A stretch of 32,470 bases of DNA. Origin: Polaromonas sp. Lineage in GTDB: Bacteria > Pseudomonadota > Gammaproteobacteria > Burkholderiales > Burkholderiaceae_C. Every line of letters begins with the position of its first letter. Position 1 is the stretch's first letter. Below, one piece after another: positions 26,564-32,470 of this stretch. The position numbers were made by a program, and so were the translations under genes. Below the pieces are notes generated by a model. It saw nothing but the letters and a program-made list of their open reading frames with translations. It was not told the origin of the DNA and did not search any database. Location: positions 1 to 32,470 of the forward strand of contig JAQGLT010000150.1 in the NCBI GenBank assembly GCA_028292745.1, in the 5' to 3' direction.

Positions 26564-27142
26564 TTTTTTCAATTAATTTCTTTTTAATTTGTTTTAAAGA
26601 AAAATTTGACAGAACCTCCCAGGAAATTCAGTTGAATCAGTTGGTCATCTAGCGCGAATGCATCAAAACCTCGCTTTTTCAAGGCTTGGCGTCTTCTTAA
26701 CAGAGTGAGTGGCAGGTGCTGGCCAGGCATCTGCCTGCCGACCCCACTGACTGCAATGCCAAATTTGCCTGAAACCATCAATTCAAACTGATGAATTTAT
26801 CAATTTTTTCCAGAAATAAAACGAACCTGTCTGAAAATTCAAGGGGCTGGGCGCTCCAGGCTGGAGGTTGGCGGCTAAACGGCCCGCGCAGGAGCGCCCA
26901 TTGCTTTTTCTGAATCCATCGGGTACGCCAAGGCAAAGCGCTGACAGTGCTCCGGCACGGCCAAGCGAAGCCGACAACGTCATCGTTTGATTTAGCAATG
27001 GGGCAAGACCACCCTGGTGCCCTGCAAACAGGACTCGGTACGCGATGCGCCATGCCGGTGGCCTCTGGCGCAAGCTGACGGCGCCGGCCGAATGAAAGCC
27101 GCCTGGTGTGCATCGGCTGCAACCAGACAATTGATTTCAAGC

Positions 27143-27199
27143 ATGAAATACGCCTCTAGCGCAATCAGTGCCTGCGCATTCAGCTATGAATACAGTAGC
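27143..27199 (-). repeat. Dispersed hairpin repeat, copy H
   Basis: In reverse orientation: GCTACT ... ATAGC hairpin (27182-27199, imperfect), then GAATGCGCAGGCACTG, ATTGCGCTAGAGGC and GTATTTCATG. It begins about 50 bp downstream of the RluF-type gene and is oriented with it. Confidence 0.75.
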
Positions 27200-27251
27200 A
27201 AATCGCCAGGCGACTGGAGTTCCCTGTGGGGGGAGCGGGGCTGATTTCGCG

Positions 27252-28097
27252 TTAGAACTGCTCGTGCGGCGCCAGATAGCGCCACTGGCCAATCGGAAGA
27301 TGGCCGAGGTTGACGCGGCCGATGCGCACCCGTTTCAGCCCGGTCACGAACAGCCCGACCTGCTCGCACATGCGGCGAATCTGGCGCTTCTTGCCTTCTT
27401 TCAGCACAAAGCGCAGCTGCTCCGGATTTTGCCAATCGACGCGCGCGCGGCGCAAGGCCTGGCCGTCCAGGCTCAGGCCATGGCGCAGCAGGGCCAGCCG
27501 GTCGGGCGGAAACGCCGCCTGCACGTTGACGCTTTCCGGCCCGTAGCTGACGCGCACCAGGTATTCCTTTTCCATCTCCGAGTCTTCGCCGATGAGCTGG
27601 CGCGCCACCCGGCCGTCCTGCGTCAGCACCAGGAGGCCAATCGAGTCGATGTCGAGCCGGCCGGCCGGCGCCAGGCCGCGCAGCTGCTCGAAGCCCCAGC
27701 GCATGCGGCTGTTGCATTCGCGCCAGCGGTTTTCCGGCTGCACCAGCACCACCGCCGGCTCGTGGCCGTCCTCGGCCTGGCCGCTGACATAGCCGACCGG
27801 CTTGTTGATCAGGATGGTGACCTGCTGGCGCTGCTGCTGCTCGGCTTCGCGGGCGACCTCGATTCGGGCGTCGGCTGCCACCGGCTGGCCCATCACCGCG
27901 GGCGCGCCGTTGACGCGGACCCAGCCCCGGGCAATCCAGTCGTCGGCCTCGCGGCGCGAGCACAGGCCCAGCTCGGCCATGCGCTTGTTCAGCCGGACGG
28001 TAGACGGCGCATCGGCGGCACCGGCCGGCGTGGCGCGGATACGCACTGCGCTGGAAGCGGGGGGGTTGGAAGGTTTGGAAGGAGTGTGTTCGGACAT
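27252..28097 (-). CDS. rluF: 23S rRNA pseudouridine synthase, RluF-like
   Basis: RNA-modifying enzyme of 281 residues of the RsuA/RluB/E/F group. After a Ser/Pro-rich N-terminus, an S4 RNA-binding domain begins VRLNKRMAELGLCSRREADD. The synthase core has TILINKPVGYVSG and the catalytic GRLDIDSIGLLVLTQDG (Asp nucleophile in RLD). The C-terminal EGKKRQIRRMCEQVG, KRVRIGRVNLGHLPIGQWR closely follows E. coli RluF, which modifies U2604 of 23S rRNA. The ATG at 28097 is taken; the frame extends upstream without domain content. The exact target uridine is inferred from the RluF likeness. Confidence 0.88.
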   Translation of the reverse strand: MSEHTPSKPSNPPASSAVRIRATPAGAADAPSTVRLNKRMAELGLCSRREADDWIARGWVRVNGAPAVMGQPVAADARIEVAREAEQQQRQQVTILINKPVGYVSGQAEDGHEPAVVLVQPENRWRECNSRMRWGFEQLRGLAPAGRLDIDSIGLLVLTQDGRVARQLIGEDSEMEKEYLVRVSYGPESVNVQAAFPPDRLALLRHGLSLDGQALRRARVDWQNPEQLRFVLKEGKKRQIRRMCEQVGLFVTGLKRVRIGRVNLGHLPIGQWRYLAPHEQF

Positions 28098-28230
28098 GGC
28101 TGGCAGCCATTTTAGGACGCTGCACGGACGGCGGCAGCCCCCAGGGGGAAACGGGGACCGGCCCAGGCCCTTCCCTCTGGCCGCAACACCGCATAAACTT
28201 CGCCCAAACGGCCTTTTCATCGCCTGCTCC

Positions 28231-28785
28231 ATGGATACCTGCGCCCTGACCACTGCTTCCGGCCCGCCCCTGCACCGTCCGCACGACGACGTTCAGTGGC
28301 GCCTGAAACGCCGTTGCGCGCTCAGGCCGGGCCAGCTGGTGCTGAGCTATGGCGTGCTGGTGGTGTTCAGCATGGCCATCGCCCTGCCCTTCGGCTGGCA
28401 GGGGCTGTGGCTGATTCCGCTGTGGTGCCTGCTCGAAATCACGGTGGCCGGGGCGCTGTACTTTTTCTACATGCTCCATGCCAGCGATGGCGAGCACATC
28501 GCCTTCACGCCCGACGGCAACCTGGCCATCGAAGTTGTGCGCGGCCTGGACACGCGCCACTACCGCATGAACCCGGCCTGGGCGCACCTGGAGCGCAGCG
28601 GCAGAAACAAGGAGCGCCTGTGGCTGTGCTGCAGCCCGCTGCGGGTGGAGGTGGCGACGCAACTGGCGCCCCGGGAACGGCCCCGCATCGAGCGGGAACT
28701 CAAGCACGCGCTGGCCGCGCGACAGTCGGGCAGGCCTGCATACGGCACGCAGGCATTTGACGGCTTGACGAACCCCCTCGCCTAG
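28231..28785 (+). CDS. DUF2244 integral membrane protein
   Basis: Protein of 184 residues with two adjacent transmembrane segments (LVLSYGVLVVFSMAIALPFG and LIPLWCLLEITVAGALYFFY, about residues 37-80). A cytoplasmic-looking domain follows with RHYRMNPAWAHLE and APRERPRIERELKHAL. This arrangement is that of DUF2244, whose function is not established. It is divergent from the rluF-like gene (133-bp gap) and converges on the Crp/Fnr regulator. The ATG at 28231 fits the predicted N-terminus. Confidence 0.82.
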   Translation: MDTCALTTASGPPLHRPHDDVQWRLKRRCALRPGQLVLSYGVLVVFSMAIALPFGWQGLWLIPLWCLLEITVAGALYFFYMLHASDGEHIAFTPDGNLAIEVVRGLDTRHYRMNPAWAHLERSGRNKERLWLCCSPLRVEVATQLAPRERPRIERELKHALAARQSGRPAYGTQAFDGLTNPLA

Positions 28786-28804
28786 CTGCACGGACGCTCA
28801 AAAC

Positions 28805-28863
28805 GCTATTGTTTTAATAGCTTATAACGCTTATCCAGCATGCGCTAGAGCTTGTTTTTGTCA
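28805..28863 (+). repeat. Dispersed hairpin repeat, copy I (overlaps the regulator's stop codon)
   Basis: Perfect hairpin GCTATT (28805-28810) / AATAGC (28816-28821), then GCTTATAACGCTTATCCAGC, ATGCGCTAGAGC and TTGTTTTTG. It lies between the convergent DUF2244 and Crp/Fnr genes. CTA at 28845-28847 within it is the TAG stop of the regulator. Confidence 0.8.
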
Positions 28864-29570
28864 TAAAAAAGACTGGAGCGCAAGGCGGTGAGGTCCAGCA
28901 CGCGCAGGCCGCCGTATTCGACGCGGATCGTGCCCTGCGCCTCCAGCGAGCGCAGCGCTTCGTTGACGCGCTGGCGCGACAGGCCGACCAGGTAGGCCAG
29001 CTCCTGCTGGGTGATGCGCAGCACCTCACCCACGCCGGGGTAAAGCACCGGGTTGAACAGCGCCGCCAGGCTGCGCGCCACCTGCTGGTCGGGGTTGTTC
29101 ATGCGGTCGATCTCGCGGGCGGCGATGAACTGGCCCAGCCGCTCGTTGAGCTGGTTCATCACAAAACGGTTAAAGCCGAGGGAATGGTCGAGCAGCCAGT
29201 GAAAGCTTTCCACCGGCAAACCGGCGACCACGCTTTTGCGCAGCGCCTGGATGTTGTAGCGGTAGGGTTCGCGCTTGAGCGCCGTGCCCTCGCCGAACCA
29301 GCCGCCGGGCGGCATGCCGGTGAAGGTCATGGTCAGGCCCTGGGCATTGTCGGCGCTCATCTTGAGCAGCCCCTCGACCACGCCGAACCAGTAGGTCACC
29401 GGCCTGCCCACACGGCAGACATAATCGCCGGCGGCCGCGTCGCCGACCTGCAGGCTCGCGATGGCGCGGGCACGCTCATCGGGGCGCAGCAGGGACAGCC
29501 ACGGAATGCCCTGCAACTCGTGGGGCGTGGGCACTCTGCGCCGCTGGTGAAGGGTGAGGTCAGTGCTCAT
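28845..29570 (-). CDS. Crp/Fnr-family transcription regulator
   Basis: Regulator of 241 residues. The ATG at 29570 is preferred over a longer frame to 29669; AGGA lies about 12 bases upstream. Residues ~30-145 form a cyclic-nucleotide-binding-like barrel (GDYVCRVGRPVTYWFGVVEG, PPGGWFGEG) without the cAMP-contact or FeS-cysteine pattern of CRP or FNR. The C-terminal HTH reads TQQELAYLVGLSRQRVNEAL. Aligned to CRP, the Arg180 position is kept, Glu181 is Gln and Arg185 is Glu, so it should read a site related to but different from TGTGA. It is divergent from the acyl-CoA ligase gene. The last codons and the stop lie inside repeat copy I. Confidence 0.88.
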   Translation of the reverse strand: MSTDLTLHQRRRVPTPHELQGIPWLSLLRPDERARAIASLQVGDAAAGDYVCRVGRPVTYWFGVVEGLLKMSADNAQGLTMTFTGMPPGGWFGEGTALKREPYRYNIQALRKSVVAGLPVESFHWLLDHSLGFNRFVMNQLNERLGQFIAAREIDRMNNPDQQVARSLAALFNPVLYPGVGEVLRITQQELAYLVGLSRQRVNEALRSLEAQGTIRVEYGGLRVLDLTALRSSLFYDKNKL

Positions 29571-29729
29571 GAAGCGCAAAAGATCCTGAAATGGGCCTGG
29601 GCCAACTTGGTGAATGGTTGTCGCGCCGGCACGGCAGGCCGACTCAAAGCTTAACAGCGCATGCCGCATGCTTGCCTAGCCGATAAATGCGCGCCCCCTG
29701 GGCACACCCCACTAGGACTTACCCGCAAA

Positions 29730-29773
29730 TTGTCGTTGCAACGACAACCGGGCGTCAAACCCAGTCCTATTAT
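29730..29773 (+). promoter_or_regulatory. Class II activator-type promoter of the acyl-CoA ligase operon
   Basis: TTGTCGTTGCAACGACAA (29730-29747) is a perfect 18-bp palindrome with two 5-bp half-sites separated by 6 bp (TGTCG-N6-CGACA), the geometry of CRP-family sites. TATTAT at 29768-29773 is a good -10 box without a -35. The predicted start is 29780, which puts the palindrome centre at -41.5, the class II activator position. A 7-bp inverted repeat TAGGACT/AGTCCTA (29713-29719, 29763-29769) flanks it. Confidence 0.65.
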
Positions 29774-29831
29774 TCGATGGCGAACAGCAGCGCTCGCCTC
29801 AAAAGCTGTCCAACCTGGAGACAAGGACCGG

Positions 29832-31778
29832 ATGCAGACCACCTTCCCGCAATTGCTGATCAAGCATGCAGCCGAACGCCCGCAAGCGCCGGCCATGCGC
29901 GAGAAAGAATATGGCATCTGGCAGGCGCACAGCTGGTCGGCGCTGGCCGCGCTGGTTGAACAGCTCGCCGCCGGCCTGCACCAGGCGGGCCTCAGGCGCG
30001 GCGAGCACATGGTGGTCATCGGCGCCAACCGGCCGCGCCTCTATGCCACGATGCTGGCGGCGCAGTCGCTGGGGGCGATTCCGGTGCCGCTGTACCAGGA
30101 CGCCGTTGGCGCCGAATGCGTTTTTCCGCTGAACAATGCCGAGGTGCGCTTTGCCATGGTCGAAGACCAGGAGCAGGTGGACAAGCTGATTGAAATCCGC
30201 GCGCAATGCCCCGCCGTTGCCCACATCTACTACGACGACCCGCGCGGCCTGCGCAGCTACGCCGAAGCCGGCCTGGCATCGCTGGACACGCTGATCCAGG
30301 CCGGCACGGACTTTGCGCGCCAGCAGCCGCAATGGTTTCATGCCGAGGTCGCCAAGGCGCGCCCGGATGACGTGGCCGCGATGTTTTTCACCTCGGGCAC
30401 CACCGGCAATCCCAAAGGCGTGGTGCACACGCACAGCACGCTGCTCGACCGCGCCTCGGCCGGCGCCGAGTTCGACAAGCTGAGCAACGCCGAGGAAGTG
30501 CTGGCCTACCTGCCGCCGGCCTGGATCGGCCAGAACATCTTCAGCTATGCCCAGTGGCTGGCCTGCGGCTATGTGGTGAGCTGCCCGGAGTCGGCCAGCA
30601 CCGTGACCATCGACCTGAAGGAGGTCGGCCCGACCTACTACTTTGCGCCGCCGCGGGTGTTCGAAGGCCTGCTGACCAGTGTGATGATCCGCATGGAGGA
30701 CGCTGGCGCCCTCAAGCGCAAGATGTTCGAGGCCTGCATGAACCTCGCCCGGCGCGTCGGTCCGGCGCTGATGAACGGCGAGCCGGTCGGCGCATTTGAC
30801 CGGCTCAAATACGCCCTGGGCAACCTGCTGGTCTATGGCCCGCTGCGCAACAACCTCGGCTTCAGCCGGGTCCGCGTGGCCTATACCGCCGGCGAGGCGA
30901 TCGGGCCGGACCTGTTCAGTTTTTACCGCTCCATCGGCATCAACCTGAAGCAGCTCTACGGCTCCACCGAAACCGCCGTGTTCGTCTGCCTGCAGCCCGA
31001 CAACCAGGCGCGCGCCGACACCGTGGGCGTGCCGATTCGGGGCGTCGAGATCAAGGTCGCGGACAACGGCGAGATCCTGGTCAAGTCGGCCGGGCTGCTC
31101 AAGGAATACTACAAAAACCCGGCCGCCACGGCCGAGGTGCTGACCGCCGACGGCTGGTACCACACTAGCGACGCCGGCTTCCTCGACGCGCACGGCCACC
31201 TCAAGATCATCGACCGCGTGAAAGACGTGGGCCGCATCCAGGGCGGGCCGAACGACGGCGCGATGTTCGCGCCCAAGTATGTCGAGAACAAGCTCAAGTT
31301 CTTTCCCTTCATTAAGGAAGTGGTGGCGCTGGGCGACAAGCGCGACCGGGTCTGCATCATGATCAACATCGATTTCGACGCCGTGGGCAACTGGGCCGAG
31401 CGGCGCAACCTGCCCTACGCCGGCTACACCGACCTGGCGCAAAAGCCCGAGGTGTACCAGCTGATGAAGGAATGCGTCGAGAAGGTCAATGCCGACCTGG
31501 CCGGCGATGCGCTGCTGGCCGGCAGCCAGATCAGCCGCTTCCTGGTGCTGCACAAGGAGCTGGACGCCGACGACGGCGAACTGACGCGGACCAACAAGGT
31601 GCGGCGCGGCTTCATCGCCGACAAGTACGGCGTGCTGGTCGAGGCGCTCTACGCGGGGCGCACCGAGCAGTACATCGAAACCGCCGTCAAGTTCGAGGAC
31701 GGCCGCACCGGCAGCGTCAGCGCCACGCTCAAGCTGTCGGACGCCAAAACCTTTTCCCCGGTCAAAGCCGCTGCCTGA
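29832..31778 (+). CDS. AMP-dependent acyl-CoA synthetase (long-chain/aromatic acid ligase)
   Basis: Ligase of 648 residues that activates a carboxylic acid with ATP to an acyl-adenylate and then transfers it to CoA. The ATG at 29832 has AAGGA just upstream; the open frame continues further 5'. Motifs: the P-loop TSGTTGNPKG (187-196), YGSTE (376-380), DGWYHTSDAG, and KIIDRVKDVGRIQGG. The overall form is that of FadD15-like long-chain ligases. A LivG-type ABC ATPase gene starts 10 bp downstream, so the enzyme probably activates an imported acid. The substrate is not determined; fatty or aromatic acids are both possible. Expression is probably governed by the neighbouring Crp/Fnr protein. Confidence 0.9.
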   Translation: MQTTFPQLLIKHAAERPQAPAMREKEYGIWQAHSWSALAALVEQLAAGLHQAGLRRGEHMVVIGANRPRLYATMLAAQSLGAIPVPLYQDAVGAECVFPLNNAEVRFAMVEDQEQVDKLIEIRAQCPAVAHIYYDDPRGLRSYAEAGLASLDTLIQAGTDFARQQPQWFHAEVAKARPDDVAAMFFTSGTTGNPKGVVHTHSTLLDRASAGAEFDKLSNAEEVLAYLPPAWIGQNIFSYAQWLACGYVVSCPESASTVTIDLKEVGPTYYFAPPRVFEGLLTSVMIRMEDAGALKRKMFEACMNLARRVGPALMNGEPVGAFDRLKYALGNLLVYGPLRNNLGFSRVRVAYTAGEAIGPDLFSFYRSIGINLKQLYGSTETAVFVCLQPDNQARADTVGVPIRGVEIKVADNGEILVKSAGLLKEYYKNPAATAEVLTADGWYHTSDAGFLDAHGHLKIIDRVKDVGRIQGGPNDGAMFAPKYVENKLKFFPFIKEVVALGDKRDRVCIMINIDFDAVGNWAERRNLPYAGYTDLAQKPEVYQLMKECVEKVNADLAGDALLAGSQISRFLVLHKELDADDGELTRTNKVRRGFIADKYGVLVEALYAGRTEQYIETAVKFEDGRTGSVSATLKLSDAKTFSPVKAAA

Positions 31779-31788
31779 ACAGAACCTC

Positions 31789-32470
31789 ATGACAAAAAAA
31801 AAGACCGGCGATGTCATCCTCGACGTCAACAACATCAGCCTGCGCTTTGGCGGCGTCAAGGCGCTGACCGACATTTCCTTCAATGTGAAGGCGCATGAAA
31901 TCCGCTCGATCATCGGCCCCAACGGCGCCGGAAAAAGCTCGATGCTCAACTGCATCAACGGCGTGTACACGCCGCAGGAAGGCTCGATCACCTTTCGCGG
32001 CAAGAAGTTCGGCCACATGAATTCGCGCCAGGTGGCCGAGATGGGCGTGGCCCGGACGTTCCAGAACCTGGCGCTGTTCAAGGGCATGAGCGTCATCGAC
32101 AACATCATGACCGGCCGCAACCTGAAGATCAAAAGCAATTTGTTCATGCAGGCGCTGCGCATCGGCCCGGCCGAGCGCGAGGAAATCCGCCACCGCGAGT
32201 TTGTCGAAGGCATCATCGACTTCCTGGAAATCCAGGCCTTTCGCAAGACGCCGGTCGGCCAGTTGCCCTACGGCCTGCAAAAGCGGGTCGATCTGGGCCG
32301 GGCGCTGGCGATGGAGCCGCAGGTGCTGCTGTTAGATGAGCCGATGGCCGGCATGAACGTCGAGGAAAAGCAGGACATGTGCCGCTTCATCCTGGACGTG
32401 AACGAGGAATTCGGCACCACCATCGTGCTGATCGAGCACGACATGGGCGTGGTGATGGACATTTCCGACC
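31789..32470 (+). CDS. LivG-type ABC transporter ATP-binding protein (partial, runs off the end)
   Basis: The first 227 codons are visible, starting at ATG 31789. Walker A GPNGAGKS (43-50), Q-loop ARTFQNLALF, signature-like LPYGLQKRVDLGRAL, Walker B VLLLDEPMAGMN and the switch His in VLIEHDMG are all present. This is the branched-chain amino-acid-type (HAAT) ATPase. The degenerate signature LPYGLQ in place of LSGGQ is common in this family. The permease and binding-protein genes presumably lie beyond the window. The gene begins with a run of nine A (31794-31802) encoding Lys residues. Ten bp separate it from the ligase gene, so they form an operon. Confidence 0.93.
   Translation, partial: MTKKKTGDVILDVNNISLRFGGVKALTDISFNVKAHEIRSIIGPNGAGKSSMLNCINGVYTPQEGSITFRGKKFGHMNSRQVAEMGVARTFQNLALFKGMSVIDNIMTGRNLKIKSNLFMQALRIGPAEREEIRHREFVEGIIDFLEIQAFRKTPVGQLPYGLQKRVDLGRALAMEPQVLLLDEPMAGMNVEEKQDMCRFILDVNEEFGTTIVLIEHDMGVVMDISD

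Larger units (their letters stand above)
26482..27251. other. 770-bp low-GC region without a recognisable gene
   Basis: Runs of A and T dominate 26550-26830. Two minus-strand frames (26584-26781, 65 codons, and 26783-27130, 115 codons) lack ribosome-binding sites and known motifs, and may be decayed coding sequence. A promoter and a hairpin for the minus-strand fimbrial gene occupy the left end, and repeat copy H the right end. No IS end or tRNA was found. Confidence 0.5.

Noticed and set aside
26584..26781. 65-codon minus-strand frame in the AT-rich gap
   Set aside because: No ribosome-binding site, no recognised motif, and a position inside an AT-rich intergenic region; kept only as a possible remnant.
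27168..28115. 315-codon plus-strand frame opposite the rluF-like gene
   Set aside because: Antisense to a clear pseudouridine synthase; the sequence is a His/Ala/Arg-rich shadow.
29799..32246. 815-codon minus-strand frame opposite the ligase and ABC genes
   Set aside because: It is antisense to two genes with complete catalytic motifs and has no domain of its own.

Overview
The window looks like chromosomal DNA of a betaproteobacterium of the Comamonadaceae, probably Polaromonas-like. This is inferred from the high-GC coding style, the gene families present (a Bug-type solute-binding protein, a NodIJ-type ABC exporter outside rhizobia, a CheB-like protein with a zinc-ribbon tail, a Crp/Fnr regulator beside an acyl-CoA ligase and a LivG-type ATPase) and a dispersed hairpin repeat of a kind I associate with this family. 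No rRNA, tRNA, CRISPR array, insertion sequence or prophage was seen.

Layout, left to right. (1) 1-183 is the 3' end of an unidentified gene. (2) 674-2407 encodes a lipoprotein with a Thr-Pro stalk and seven regularly spaced BNR-type repeats, followed by a good terminator. (3) 2818-4160 holds a YebC/TACO1-family protein and a VanX-type D-Ala-D-Ala dipeptidase. (4) 4325-7004 holds a MaoC-phosphotransacetylase fusion and acetate kinase, which together interconvert acyl-CoA and carboxylate plus ATP. (5) 7162-8764 (minus) holds purT and a small secreted protein. (6) 8963-11621 holds a siderophore-interacting flavoprotein and a NodI/NodJ-type ABC exporter. (7) 11882-14066 holds a stand-alone CheB-like methylesterase converging on a class I methyltransferase. 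(8) 14183-15131 is an ohrR-ohr peroxide defence pair. (9) 15264-19385 holds SrkA kinase, a Bug-family binding protein, and an overlapping L,D-transpeptidase and M23 peptidase pair. (10) htpG lies on the minus strand at 19547-21436. (11) 21703-25950 is an archaic (Csu-like) chaperone-usher pilus operon of two spore-coat-U pilins, a chaperone and an usher. A cysteine-free fimbrial-like gene converges on it. This block and its flanks look more AT-rich than the rest. (12) 27252-28785 holds an RluF-type pseudouridine synthase and a DUF2244 membrane protein. (13) 28845-32470 holds a Crp/Fnr regulator divergent from an AMP-dependent acyl-CoA ligase and a LivG-type ABC ATPase that runs off the end.

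Two non-coding signals stand out. First, nine copies of a ~58-bp hairpin repeat lie at gene 3' ends: four of the five convergent junctions have one, the fifth being a 9-bp gap, and none of the five divergent gaps does. Second, a perfect 18-bp palindrome with CRP-like geometry (TGTCG-N6-CGACA) lies exactly 41.5 bp upstream of the start predicted from a TATTAT -10 box for the acyl-CoA ligase operon, with the Crp/Fnr gene next door. Together these suggest a class II activator circuit for carboxylic-acid uptake and activation.
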